From Sinorhizobium sojae CCBAU 05684 (GTDB taxonomy: Bacteria; Pseudomonadota; Alphaproteobacteria; Rhizobiales; Rhizobiaceae), in NCBI RefSeq assembly GCF_002288525.1, contig NZ_CP023067.1, forward strand, positions 1,798,001 to 1,862,000: a stretch of DNA of 64,000 bases, written 5' to 3'. Shown here piece after piece: positions 38,895 through 47,639 of the stretch. A program made the translations under genes and the position numbers. Position 1 is the stretch's first letter. Each line of letters opens with the position of its first letter. Under the pieces are notes generated by a model. That model saw only the letters and a list, made by a program, of their open reading frames with translations, did not search any database and was not told the DNA's origin.

Positions 38895-39178
38895 TTACAG
38901 CGCCGCGCGCCATTTCAGACGCCACAGTACACGAGGGTAGCCTATGTTGCCGTCCGTTGCGGCACGGTATGGCCTTCCCCGATCCTCATTCCCGTGCTCA
39001 TCACTGGAATCCAGTCAGCCCAAGTCCTGGGCTGAAAAGACTCATCCGCGCCGCAGACGCGGCGCTGCTGGATCCCTGTGACAAGCATAGGGATGAGGGC
39101 GAAGAGAGCATCCGCCAAACCCAATTAAGTGACTGTCGTGTACGGTGTCAGACGCGCAAAGGTCAAAGGTCGCTGTAA
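38895..39178. repeat. Palindromic repeat unit split by an insertion
   Basis: The left half is 38895-38922 (TTACAGCGCCGCGCG...TCAGACGC) and the right half 39148-39178 (TCAGACGCGCAAAGG...CGCTGTAA). Joined, with one copy of TCAGACGC, they give the same unit as the intact element at 13129-13168 read on the minus strand, apart from a small AAAGGTC duplication. The intervening sequence is an insertion. Confidence 0.85.
38923..39147. mobile_element. MITE-like element, 225 bp, with terminal inverted repeats and 8-bp target duplication
   Basis: Flanked by direct repeats TCAGACGC (38915-38922 and 39148-39155). The left end CACAGTACACGA and the reverse complement of the right end CACCGTACACGA match at 11 of 12 bases. 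The interior is a long imperfect palindrome (CTCATTCCCGTGCTCATCAC against GATGAG...CTGTGACAAGCATAGGG) with inner hairpins CAGCCCA/TGGGCTG and GCGCCGC/GCGGCGC, similar to RIME-type rhizobial repeats. It has no ORF for a transposase, so it would move in trans. Confidence 0.85.
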
Positions 39179-39237
39179 CCCTTTGAAACTGCGCATCGAG
39201 CTTTCCGAAGATCGGCTACGATATTCGGGCCGATGCG

Positions 39238-39507
39238 CTAGATACTGACGGTAGGCCAGTATTTGTCGTCGGCAAAGTCGTGCGGAATGGTACTGAGCTG
39301 CCTGAGTTTCTCGGCAACGAAGTCGATCTGCATCTTCAGGTACTGGATCGAACTTGGGATCGGCGCTCCGGTTGCGAGGCTGCGCACCCGCCATTGCTCG
39401 TAGCCCGACGCCTTTATGCGCCGGTCCGCCTCCTGGCTGATCCTTGCTGGCCCGGTGACGGGCGTGGTTTCGACCGCTTTACCCCCTTCGATCACCCTGA
39501 ATTTCAT
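39238..39507 (-). CDS. Small hypothetical protein
   Basis: 89 residues, no family recognised. GGAAGGTAGGAAGG upstream gives a plausible ribosome-binding site. The sequence is soluble and mixed: a beta start (KFRVIEGGKAVETTPV), a basic helix (RISQEADRRIKASGYEQWRV), and a helical stretch with hydrophobic spacing (SIQYLKMQIDFVAEKLRQLS). It ends YWPTVSI. No signal peptide or membrane segment. It stands alone between the MITE-disrupted repeat and gnd. Confidence 0.6.
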   Translation of the reverse strand: MKFRVIEGGKAVETTPVTGPARISQEADRRIKASGYEQWRVRSLATGAPIPSSIQYLKMQIDFVAEKLRQLSTIPHDFADDKYWPTVSI

Positions 39508-39618
39508 TCTACCTTCCTACCTTCCGATTGCTCCTTCCTGAGATGCCATCAGCTTGTCGTGAAAGGGTGACCGGCGCCACCCTTCCTTTGGTAGAACCGC
39601 ACTAAACCGGAACCGGGA

Positions 39619-41040
39619 TCAAACGCTGCCCCATGGCCCATGATGACTGTCGGCGCCGTCGACGCGGTCGAAGCCGTGAGCGCCGAAGAAGTCGCGCTGC
39701 GCCTGGATCAGGTTGGCCGTGCCGCGGCCGCGGCGATAGCTGTCGAAATAGCCGAGCGCGGAGGCGAGCGCCGGCACCGGCAGTCCGCCGAGCACCGCCG
39801 CCGAGACGATGCGGCGCAACGCCCCGTCGGTTTCCTTGACCATCGCCGCGAAGGCCGGGGTGACGATCAGGTTCGCGGCATCCGGCGCCTTGGTGAAGGC
39901 CGAGGTGATCTCGTCGAGGAACTGCGAGCGGATGATGCAGCCGGCGCGCCAGATCCTCGCGATCGTCGGCATCGGCAGGCTCCAGCCGAATTCCTTCGAG
40001 GCGGCCGACATCACGGCAAAGCCCTGCGCATAGGCGCCGATCTTGGCGGCGAGCAGCGCATTCTCGAGATCCTTGATGAACGCCGCCCTGTCGGCGACCT
40101 GAAATTCGCCGATCGACGGCAGGCCGAGGATCTTCTCGGCGGCTTCGCGCTCGCCCTTCATTGAGGAGATGCTGCGGGCGGCAACGGCGGCTTCGATGGC
40201 GGTCGCGGGCACGCCCATGTTCTGCGCCTCGATCGCCGACCACTTGCCGGTGCCCTTCTGGCCGGCCTTGTCGAGGATCATGTCGACCATCGGCTTGCCG
40301 GTGAGCGGGTCTGTCGCCTCCAGCACCTTTTCGGTGATCTCGATCAGGTAGGAATTGAGGCGGCCCCTGTTCCAGGTGCCGAAGACGTCGCCGATCTCCT
40401 CGGCCGTCATCTTCAGGCCGTCGCGCAGGATGCCGTAGATTTCGGCGATCATCTGCATGTCGGCATATTCGATGCCGTTGTGGATCGTCTTGACGAAGTG
40501 GCCGGCGCCGTTTTCGCCGAGCCAGGCGACGCAGGGCTCGCCGTCATATTTCGCGGCGATCGAGGTCAGCACCTTTTCCACGCGGGCATAGGACTCCTCC
40601 GTGCCGCCGACCATGATCGACGGTCCGTGGCGTGCGCCCTCCTCGCCGCCCGAAACGCCCATGCCGATGAAGGTCAGGCCTGTATCCTTCAAGGCGTCGA
40701 AGCGGCGCATCGTATCGCGGAAATTGGCGTTGCCGGCATCGATCATGATGTCGCCCCCGGCGAGATGGGGCTTCAAGGCCTCCATCTGCTGGTCGACCGC
40801 CTCGCCCGCCTTGATCATGATGATGATCGGCCGCGGCGGACGGATCGCGGCGACGAACGCCTCGATCGTTTCGCAGGGGACGATCTGGCTTTTGAGTTCA
40901 CCGGCATCGGCATGGAACTTTCGCGTCGTCTCGACCGTACGGTTGAAGACCGCGATCCTGTTGCCCTTCTCGGCGATGTTGAGCGCGAGGTTGGCCCCCA
41001 TGACGCCGAGACCGATTAGGCCGATTTCCGCCTGTGACAC
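39619..41040 (-). CDS. gnd: 6-phosphogluconate dehydrogenase (decarboxylating)
   Basis: 473 residues, the standard long-form Gnd. It oxidises 6-phosphogluconate to ribulose 5-phosphate and CO2 with NADP. Visible are the Rossmann motif IGLIGLGVMGANLALN (residues 6-21), VFNRTVETTRKF, IMIDAGNANFRDTMRR, FIGMGVSGGEEGARHGPSIM, the catalytic Lys in GHFVKTIHNGIEYADMQ, and KGTGKWSAIEAQNMGVP. I chose the GTG at 41040 because GGAGG lies 8 bp upstream and the family begins here. Monocistronic. Confidence 0.96.
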   Translation of the reverse strand: MSQAEIGLIGLGVMGANLALNIAEKGNRIAVFNRTVETTRKFHADAGELKSQIVPCETIEAFVAAIRPPRPIIIMIKAGEAVDQQMEALKPHLAGGDIMIDAGNANFRDTMRRFDALKDTGLTFIGMGVSGGEEGARHGPSIMVGGTEESYARVEKVLTSIAAKYDGEPCVAWLGENGAGHFVKTIHNGIEYADMQMIAEIYGILRDGLKMTAEEIGDVFGTWNRGRLNSYLIEITEKVLEATDPLTGKPMVDMILDKAGQKGTGKWSAIEAQNMGVPATAIEAAVAARSISSMKGEREAAEKILGLPSIGEFQVADRAAFIKDLENALLAAKIGAYAQGFAVMSAASKEFGWSLPMPTIARIWRAGCIIRSQFLDEITSAFTKAPDAANLIVTPAFAAMVKETDGALRRIVSAAVLGGLPVPALASALGYFDSYRRGRGTANLIQAQRDFFGAHGFDRVDGADSHHGPWGSV

Positions 41041-41539
41041 GTGATTGCCTCCATTGGACAGAAGGACCCGGCACAGCGCGCCGTAGCGCATGCGTGCTGG
41101 CCCTTCGAATTGATCTGCGCATGCCGCTCACACGAGGGAAGGAATGGAGTGGGGGCACGCGACGGCGGAGGTGTTTTGGCATTCAAATCGATTTACGACA
41201 AGCGTTTCCTTCTGAAACGGAACCTGGTGGTGAAGACCTGTCCGATGCCCAATACGGAGCGCGGCTCAGGGCGAGTGAGCAGCCTTCTTCTCGCTCGGGA
41301 GAAGAAAACTGCGCCAGAAGCGGTCATCTCGAATGTGGTTGGCATGACCAAGATGGGGCCGACGGCAGACCGTCCGGTGCTGGCACCCCAACGCGAAAAG
41401 CGGACACGCAAGTGGCCGGTGCGCGGGATGGGATCGGCTTGAACCCCTAGAGAAATAACTCGGCTGGTCAGAATATTCTTTCAATCAACGAAAAGAGCAA
41501 CCGGCCTTTTGGGTCCGTTCCGCGCGCGGCATCGTCAGC
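41041..41539. other. Intergenic region, nothing recognised
   Basis: 499 bp between gnd and the lacI-tctABC block. Overlapping open frames are basic and Pro/Arg-rich without family features. I see no palindrome or repeat of the local families. Confidence 0.4.
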
Positions 41540-42589
41540 CTACGACGTTTCACGTTCCATGATCTGGAACCCGATGTCGGTCACGGCTCCTACCAACGGG
41601 ATTTTTGCAAACCGCGCAAGCAGCGCATCCGCAGCCGCGCTTCCGAGCATATCGCGATCGACTCTGACGCTGGTCAGCGGCGGATCTGTGTGAGGCGCGA
41701 ACTCCTGATCACCGAATCCGATCACCGCCAGCTCTCGTGGCACTGCCAAACCACGCGCCTTTGCTTCGACCAGAATTCCCTGGGCAAACTGGTCCGAACT
41801 GCAGAAGACGACGCCGCCTGAGAATCCATGATCGGCAATGAGGGTTGCCAGTGCCTGTCTGCCGCCACCCAGCGATGCGTGTCCCTTGAAATCTATCGTC
41901 GCCACTGGCGCCCCGCGGAGCATCTCAAACTGCTTTACAAAGGCGTCCCGTCGGCGCGCCGCCCTTTCATCGCCGGCCGTAACGGCTGCGGCGCGCTCGT
42001 AGCCCCTTCCGTGCGCATAATTCGCGGCGGCAACCGCGGCAGCGACATGCGAAAAGCCCACGCAGCAGTCGATCGGGGTTTCGGTGATGTCCCAGACTTC
42101 GACAACAGGTATGGCTGCGCTCATGAGCATGCGCCGGGAACCGGGCGAATGATGAATTCCCGTCAGCAACATGGCGTCCGGGCGACGGGACAAGTGCGTT
42201 GCGATGACGGCCTCTTCCTCCGCAGGATCAAAACCGGTCTCGCCTACCATCAATTGGTAACCGCGCTCGCGCATGATCTTGGAGAAGGCATGAAGCAGAC
42301 TGGAATAGACGACATTTGTCACCGAGGGGACGAGCGCTGAGATTAAGTTGCTCCTGTTTGAGGCAAGGGCACCAGCCAGAGCATTGGGCACGTAGCCGGT
42401 GACGCGGATGGCTTCCTGGATACGCCTCAGCGTCTCTGCGGAGACCATCGACGGATCCGAGAGCGCGCGCGAAACGGTTACCTGAGAGACCCCGGCAAGG
42501 CGTCCGACATCGGCCATGGTTACACCACCGCCACTTGGGCGGGCAGTGCGCTTGCCGGCGGTACGATCTTGGCTTTCGCGACTGCGCAT
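41540..42589 (-). CDS. LacI-family regulator (GntR-like) of the tct/dehydratase cluster
   Basis: 349 residues. The HTH at about 24-45 reads TMADVGRLAGVSQVTVSRAL, followed by hinge GYVPNALAGALASNRSNLIS. The effector domain (MLLTGIHHSPGSRRML, VVFCSSDQFAQGILVEAKA, LAVIGFGDQEFAPHTDPPLT) resembles the gluconate repressor group. It is the last gene of tctC-tctB-tctA-lacI, only 7 bp after tctA. Two similar palindromes (45740-45755 and 45852-45867) in the divergent region are its likely operators. Confidence 0.9.
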   Translation of the reverse strand: MRSRESQDRTAGKRTARPSGGGVTMADVGRLAGVSQVTVSRALSDPSMVSAETLRRIQEAIRVTGYVPNALAGALASNRSNLISALVPSVTNVVYSSLLHAFSKIMRERGYQLMVGETGFDPAEEEAVIATHLSRRPDAMLLTGIHHSPGSRRMLMSAAIPVVEVWDITETPIDCCVGFSHVAAAVAAANYAHGRGYERAAAVTAGDERAARRRDAFVKQFEMLRGAPVATIDFKGHASLGGGRQALATLIADHGFSGGVVFCSSDQFAQGILVEAKARGLAVPRELAVIGFGDQEFAPHTDPPLTSVRVDRDMLGSAAADALLARFAKIPLVGAVTDIGFQIMERETS

Positions 42590-42596
42590 GCCCTAT

Positions 42597-44108
42597 TCAA
42601 ACTCCCGGCTGTGCCAATGCCTCAAGCTGCTTCGCTCTTCTAGCGAGTACAGCGGATGCCACCAGCGAAGCTGTTATCAGAAGCCAGAGGATTAGCGCAA
42701 TCCAGCTCTTCGTTAAGAAGATCGTGACGTCGCCAAATGACTCCAGGCTCTTCACGAAGTAGATCTCTGCAGACGGGCCGAGGATGAAGCCGATGATGAA
42801 GGGGGCAACCTCGATCTTCAGCTTGACGAAGATCCAGCCGAGCACACCAAAGATGAGCACCGTCCAGACGTCGAACATGATGCCGTAGTTGATGGTATAG
42901 GCCCCGATGACGCACATCATCAGGATGACCGGATAGAGGATGTGCTTGGGAACGGCCACCACCATGGCGAACCAGCGGATGGCAAAGTACATCATCACGA
43001 ACATCGCGATGTTGGCAAGGATCATGGCGATCATCATCGAGTTCCAGGTCCCCGGGTTGTTGCCGATGAACAATGGACCGACCTGAATCCCCTGGAGTGC
43101 AAAGGCACCCACCAGGAGGGCGGTGGTGGAATCGCCAGGAATGCCCAAGGAAAGCAAGGGAACCAAGGCGCCGCCGGTCAGTGCGTTGTTACCTGCCTCT
43201 GTCGCGATGATTCCTTCGGCCGATCCCTTGCCATACTCCTCGGGATTGCGCGAGGTGGTCTTCGCTGCGGTATAAGAAAGGATGGATGCCGCGGATCCGC
43301 CCACACCCGGCAGGATGCCAACGAAGGTTCCGATGGCGGACGACTGGAGGAGGTTGCGGATCTGGCCCTTGAAGATGGAAAGAGAAAAGCGCGAGCTTTT
43401 GCCGACCTTGATCTCCCGGACAGACATGCTCTGCGGCATTCCGGTTTCGGCCTCCTCGAGGATGGCGCTGACGCCGAAAAGGGCAATCAGGACGGGCAGC
43501 AGGGAAAAGCCGCTCTCAAGCCAGTATTCCGTTCCCGGTGGGACAAGCCGAAAATGCCCATTGCCGCCGTCGGTGACGTCATAGACACCGACGAGGCTGA
43601 GGAAGATGCCGAGGAAGCCGGAAAAAATGCCCAGAAGCAGGTTGCTCGAGAGAGCTCCCATGACCGTCAGGGCGAACAGAATGATCAGAAACTTTTCCAC
43701 ATAAGAGAACTGGATGGCGAAATCTGCCAGCAAAGGGGCGAAGAAATAGAGGGCGATCAGTGACAGCATTCCACCCCCAAGGGAAGCAATGATGCTGATG
43801 CGCAACGCCTTTTCCCCTTCGCCGCGTTGAGCCATCGGATAGGCGTCGAAACAGGTGGCGATAGATGACGGGGTACCGGGAATTCCAAGCAGTACCGCCG
43901 GCACCAGGCCTCCGGAGATGCCTCCGACATACAGGCCCAGCAGCAGAGCCAATCCGTTTTCCAACCCTAGCGAGTAGGTCAACGGCAGACAGACTGCCAC
44001 AGCCATGGTCGCCGTCATTCCAGGGATCGCGCCAAAGATCAGGCCCACAAAGGTCCCGCCGAAAACCAGCGCCACGAAGAGCGGTGTGATCAGTTCAAAA
44101 ACGTCCAT
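42597..44108 (-). CDS. tctA: Tripartite tricarboxylate transporter large permease TctA
   Basis: 503 residues with about 11-12 transmembrane segments. TctA signatures: GAIPGMTATMAVAVCLPLTY near residue 27, GISGGLVPAVLLGIPGTPSS with DAYPMAQRGEGEKAL, and the second conserved motif GILPGVGGSAASILSYTAAK with ALTGGALVPLLSLGIPGDST. With TctB and TctC it imports carboxylates by secondary transport. It is transcribed after tctB and before lacI. The neighbouring catabolic genes suggest a sugar-acid substrate rather than citrate. Confidence 0.94.
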   Translation of the reverse strand: MDVFELITPLFVALVFGGTFVGLIFGAIPGMTATMAVAVCLPLTYSLGLENGLALLLGLYVGGISGGLVPAVLLGIPGTPSSIATCFDAYPMAQRGEGEKALRISIIASLGGGMLSLIALYFFAPLLADFAIQFSYVEKFLIILFALTVMGALSSNLLLGIFSGFLGIFLSLVGVYDVTDGGNGHFRLVPPGTEYWLESGFSLLPVLIALFGVSAILEEAETGMPQSMSVREIKVGKSSRFSLSIFKGQIRNLLQSSAIGTFVGILPGVGGSAASILSYTAAKTTSRNPEEYGKGSAEGIIATEAGNNALTGGALVPLLSLGIPGDSTTALLVGAFALQGIQVGPLFIGNNPGTWNSMMIAMILANIAMFVMMYFAIRWFAMVVAVPKHILYPVILMMCVIGAYTINYGIMFDVWTVLIFGVLGWIFVKLKIEVAPFIIGFILGPSAEIYFVKSLESFGDVTIFLTKSWIALILWLLITASLVASAVLARRAKQLEALAQPGV

Positions 44109-44126
44109 GATCGAAGGGACCTTTGC

Positions 44127-44546
44127 TTATGGGAGCGTCAGAACGAAGATTTCGCTGAGGAGCCACCAGGTAAGCAGCGGCGCGATCACGGCGACAATCA
44201 GCATCGGGACAAGTTTGGACAGGCGGCGATCGTGGGTGAACAGGATGCCCGTCAAAGCCACAAATGGAATGGAACACAGCAGGAAACCCATGCCAGTGTT
44301 CGGCCAGAGCTCCCCCACCGGCACCATCAAGACGAAATAAAGTACCGTCAGCAACAGGGTGCCAAAGAAGCGCAGCTTGTCCATGCGTTCGAAGGTGTCG
44401 CGCCACATGGTCCCGGCGCCCAGAACTTCACGGCGCCGAATTATGAGAAGTACCACGCCCAAGATTAGCAATATGATGCCGATCAGCGTGGGGAAAATCA
44501 GATGCGAGGTCGCGAAGTCGATTTCGACTTTTGTCAATCCGCCCAT
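44127..44546 (-). CDS. tctB: Tripartite tricarboxylate transporter small membrane subunit TctB
   Basis: 139 residues with four hydrophobic helices (LIFPTLIGIILLILGVVLLI, LRFFGTLLLTVLYFVLMVP, MGFLLCSIPFVALTGILF, VPMLIVAVIAPLLTWWLLSE), as expected for TctB; sequence conservation in this family is low. The position between tctC and tctA on the same strand supports the assignment. Confidence 0.85.
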   Translation of the reverse strand: MGGLTKVEIDFATSHLIFPTLIGIILLILGVVLLIIRRREVLGAGTMWRDTFERMDKLRFFGTLLLTVLYFVLMVPVGELWPNTGMGFLLCSIPFVALTGILFTHDRRLSKLVPMLIVAVIAPLLTWWLLSEIFVLTLP

Positions 44547-44616
44547 GGCCGTATCCAGTACTGATGGGGTATGGCTCTCCCGGCCGGCACCTCCGGCCGG
44601 GGCACTGACAACAAAG

Positions 44617-45660
44617 TTATTTCGTCTTGAGCTGCTCGATCAGAATGCCGATGGTCTTGCTCTTCTCGCCCAAATGCGCCTGGGCTTCAGCCTGCGGTAG
44701 ATTGTTCGGGATGAAGAAGGCTTCCTTTTGCCGCTTCTCGAGATCGCCCTTCTGGTAGATTTCCGCCAGAGCCTTGTCGATGACAGCCATCTGGGCCGGA
44801 TCCATCTCCTTGTTGTAGATAAGGAAGAACTCCTTATCGAAGGCGAAGTCCTTCTGGCCGTCCAGCGTAACGCTGGTCTTCGGGCTGGCATACTGCATGA
44901 ACTGATCGCGGGTCGTGTTGCCCATGCCCTGTTCCGGTGCCTGCTCCAGCGTCTGGGGCCGTGCTGTGATCCAGATGAAGCGCATTGCCTTGGCATCGTC
45001 GGCGGACAACTGGGTGAACTGCTCGTTTGCCTGAATGGAGCCGTTGATCAGGTCTGCCAGGCCGTCCCACATGGCCTGGTTCTTGTCTGCCTGGGATCCG
45101 GTATTGACAGGAACGAAGTTCTTCTCGGAGCCGGGTGCACGCGTCTTGGCGGCATTGCGCATTGCCGTGAAGCCGATCTCGGAGACGCCGCCCGGTTGGA
45201 TGGCAACCCGGATCTGCTTTCCTGCTTCGGCTGCCTTGAACACGTTTTCCATGGTCTTGTAGGGCGAATCTGCCGGTACCAGGAATGCATCGCCCGGATT
45301 GATCGCAACCGTAGGCCCGACCGAGTAGTTAGCAAAAGGATCTTCGTTGCCCGGCACGCCGTAGAGGTACGACAGATAGACCTGATCATGATGGAGCATG
45401 ATCGTGGTGCCGCGCTTGTCGCGCCCGAGCGCCTTGAGCCCTTCGCTCGTGCCAACCGGATCCACTTTGACGTTGATGTCGAGGTGCTGTGAAAGCGCGT
45501 CAGCAACCAGGGCCGCGTTCTGATAGGTATCGCCCCCGGTCGAGGTTGAGCCGATCACCATGCGGATATTACGAGGCAGTTCCTGCGCAACGGCCATGAC
45601 GGGATGCGCCACCAATGCCGCGACGCTGACGGCCGCCAATAGGGTCCTACGTGTAAACAT
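44617..45660 (-). CDS. tctC: Tripartite tricarboxylate transporter binding protein TctC
   Basis: 347 residues. The signal peptide spans about 1-26 (LLAAVSVAALVAHPVMAVAQ). The Bug/TctC receptor fold starts with RNIRMVIGSTSTGGDTYQNA and includes IMLHHDQVYLSYLYGVPGNE and RVAIQPGGVSEIGFTAMRNA. GAGGAGGAG precedes the ATG. It is the first gene of tctCBA-lacI, divergent from the dehydratase operon. It is more diverged from the classic Bug family than typical, so ligand prediction is unsafe. Confidence 0.85.
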   Translation of the reverse strand: MFTRRTLLAAVSVAALVAHPVMAVAQELPRNIRMVIGSTSTGGDTYQNAALVADALSQHLDINVKVDPVGTSEGLKALGRDKRGTTIMLHHDQVYLSYLYGVPGNEDPFANYSVGPTVAINPGDAFLVPADSPYKTMENVFKAAEAGKQIRVAIQPGGVSEIGFTAMRNAAKTRAPGSEKNFVPVNTGSQADKNQAMWDGLADLINGSIQANEQFTQLSADDAKAMRFIWITARPQTLEQAPEQGMGNTTRDQFMQYASPKTSVTLDGQKDFAFDKEFFLIYNKEMDPAQMAVIDKALAEIYQKGDLEKRQKEAFFIPNNLPQAEAQAHLGEKSKTIGILIEQLKTK

Positions 45661-45739
45661 CTAGTCTCCTCCTCCGTCGCGGTAACGCGAGTTGTTTGAT
45701 CGCGGTGAACGCTTCCTCCCGTCCACTTCGTCTTGCGCC

Positions 45740-45755
45740 ATGTATGCGCATTCAT
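45740..45755. promoter_or_regulatory. Operator-like palindrome, tctC side
   Basis: ATGTATGCGCATTCAT, imperfect palindrome around GCGC, matching the second site at 14 of 16 positions. It lies about 80 bp upstream of tctC. Confidence 0.7.
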
Positions 45756-45851
45756 AGTGTTGCCCCCCAAGGATGTGCACTGTCAAGAGGAAGAGGTAAC
45801 ATTCTTGTACCCATAAGTGCTCTCACCAGCCGATCCGCTTGACAGGAAGAA

Positions 45852-45867
45852 ATGTATACGCATACAT
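45852..45867. promoter_or_regulatory. Operator-like palindrome, dehydratase side
   Basis: ATGTATACGCATACAT, nearly perfect 16-bp palindrome about 24 bp before the dehydratase start codon. With the site at 45740-45755 it forms a pair in the divergent region, as expected for the LacI regulator of this cluster. Confidence 0.78.
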
Positions 45868-45890
45868 CAAGCCTGGACTAAGGAGACGCC

Positions 45891-47633
45891 ATGAAAGACA
45901 ATGTCCGTAAAACCCCCGATACCCTGCGCTCATCCCGCTGGTTCGCGCCGGACGACCTGCGCAGCTTCGGCCATCGCTCGCGCCTCATGCAGCTCGGATA
46001 TTCGGAAGAAGACTTCATGGGCAAGCCGGTCATCGGCATCCTCAACACCTGGTCCGAACTGAACTCCTGCCACGGCCATTTCCCGGAGCGCGTCAAGGAT
46101 GTGAAGCGCGGCGTTGCCCAGGCCGGCGGCTTTGCCGTCGAGATGCCGTCCCTTTCGGTCGATGAGAGCTTCACCAAGCCCACATCCATGCTCTACCGCA
46201 ACATGCTGGCCATGGAGGTGGAGGAAATGATCCGCTCCCACCCGCTGGACGGCGTCGTTCTGATGGGGGGGTGCGACAAGACCACACCCGGACTGGTGAT
46301 GGGAGCACTCTCGGCGGGGGTGCCAATGATCTTCCTTCCCGCCGGCCCGATGCTTCGGGGCAATTTCGCCGGCAAGATCTTGGGATCGGGGTCGGACGCT
46401 TGGAAATACTGGGACGAGCGGCGAGCCGGCAATGTGACGGATGCGGAATGGACGGGCCTACAAGGCGGAATTGCGCGCTCCGCGGGCGTCTGCATGACGA
46501 TGGGCACCGCCTCGACGATGACCGCCATCGCCGAGGCCATGGGTCTCACCTTTGCCGGCGCATCCTCCATTCCCGCCGTCGATTCGACCCATGTTCGCAT
46601 GTCGGCATCCTGCGGCCGCCGAATCGTTGAAATGGTCTGGGAGGATCTCACGCCCGACAAGATCGTGACCGATGAAGCGATCCGCAACGCGGCAATCGTA
46701 GCCATGGCAACGGGATGTTCCACCAATGCCGTTGTTCACCTGATCGCCATGGCGCGGCGCGCCGGCGTCAATCTCACCCTCGACCATCTGGACGAACTGG
46801 GTCGGACGACACCGTTGATTGCCAATGTAAGGCCCTCTGGCAAGGACTACCTCATGGAGGACTTCTACTATGCCGGTGGCCTTGCAGCCCTGATGAAGCA
46901 GATCGAGGACCGGCTGGACGTGTCCTGCATGACGGTTACCGGCCGGACGCTCTGCGAAAATCTCGAGGGCGCGCAGGTCTATAACGAGGACGTCATCCGC
47001 CCTCTGTCCAATCCGGTCTATCATGAGGGATCGCTCGCGGTCCTCAGGGGTAATCTCTGCCCGGACGGCGCCGTCATCAAGCCGGCGGCATGCGATCCGA
47101 GGTTTCACCTCCATGAGGGACCCGCCCTAGTCTTCGACAGCTATCCCGAGATGAAGAAAGCTATCGATGACGAAAATCTCGACGTCACGCCGGACCACGT
47201 GCTGGTTCTGCGTAATGCCGGCCCCCAGGGCGGCCCCGGTTTTCCGGAATGGGGAATGCTGCCGATCCCAAAGGCGCTTATCAAACAGGGACACCGCGAC
47301 ATGCTGCGCATTTCCGACGCCAGGATGTCCGGCACCTCCTATGGCGCCTGCGTGCTGCATGTCGCGCCGGAATCCTACATCGGCGGTCCCCTGGCGCTGC
47401 TGAAGACCGGCGACCGGGTCCGGCTCGACCTGCCCAACCGGCGACTCGACATGCTGGTTTCCGACGAGGAGCTCGCCCGCCGCCGAAGCGCGTGGATTGC
47501 GCCCGCCCCCCACTACGACCGCGGCTACGGGTATCTCTTCTCCCGTCATGTCACACAGGCCGACAAGGGCTGCGACTTCGACTTCCTGGAGCGCCAGTTC
47601 GGTGGTGCGACAGCCGAACCCTCCATCTTCTGA
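45891..47633 (+). CDS. IlvD/Edd-family dehydratase (probable sugar-acid dehydratase)
   Basis: A 580-residue iron-sulfur dehydratase. Family motifs are IGILNTWSELNSCHGHF with the first cluster Cys, VVLMGGCDKTTPGLVMGA with the second, and SAGVCMTMGTASTMTAIAEA with the third. ATGCSTNAVVHLIAMARRAG and RISDARMSGTSYGACVLHV follow. The length and the PTSMLYRNMLAMEVEE region fit the aldonate group (L-arabinonate, D-xylonate, galactonate) better than branched-chain IlvD. It dehydrates an aldonate to a 2-keto-3-deoxy acid, the substrate type of the next gene. Confidence 0.88.
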   Translation: MKDNVRKTPDTLRSSRWFAPDDLRSFGHRSRLMQLGYSEEDFMGKPVIGILNTWSELNSCHGHFPERVKDVKRGVAQAGGFAVEMPSLSVDESFTKPTSMLYRNMLAMEVEEMIRSHPLDGVVLMGGCDKTTPGLVMGALSAGVPMIFLPAGPMLRGNFAGKILGSGSDAWKYWDERRAGNVTDAEWTGLQGGIARSAGVCMTMGTASTMTAIAEAMGLTFAGASSIPAVDSTHVRMSASCGRRIVEMVWEDLTPDKIVTDEAIRNAAIVAMATGCSTNAVVHLIAMARRAGVNLTLDHLDELGRTTPLIANVRPSGKDYLMEDFYYAGGLAALMKQIEDRLDVSCMTVTGRTLCENLEGAQVYNEDVIRPLSNPVYHEGSLAVLRGNLCPDGAVIKPAACDPRFHLHEGPALVFDSYPEMKKAIDDENLDVTPDHVLVLRNAGPQGGPGFPEWGMLPIPKALIKQGHRDMLRISDARMSGTSYGACVLHVAPESYIGGPLALLKTGDRVRLDLPNRRLDMLVSDEELARRRSAWIAPAPHYDRGYGYLFSRHVTQADKGCDFDFLERQFGGATAEPSIF

Positions 47634-47639
47634 AGGTGC

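Larger units (their letters stand above)
38838..39237. other. Intergenic region containing a split palindromic repeat and a MITE-like insertion
   Basis: 400 bp without a gene. Almost all of it is explained by the disrupted palindromic repeat at 38895-39178 and the 225-bp inserted element at 38923-39147. Confidence 0.8.

Noticed and set aside
38879..39178. 99-residue plus-strand frame in the intergenic region after lacI
   Set aside because: It runs through the MITE-like element and the split palindrome; it is explained by repeat sequence, not by a gene.
41034..41450. 138-residue and 133-residue overlapping frames after gnd
   Set aside because: No ribosome-binding site, basic low-information composition, and two overlapping frames are equally long, typical of GC-rich noncoding DNA.
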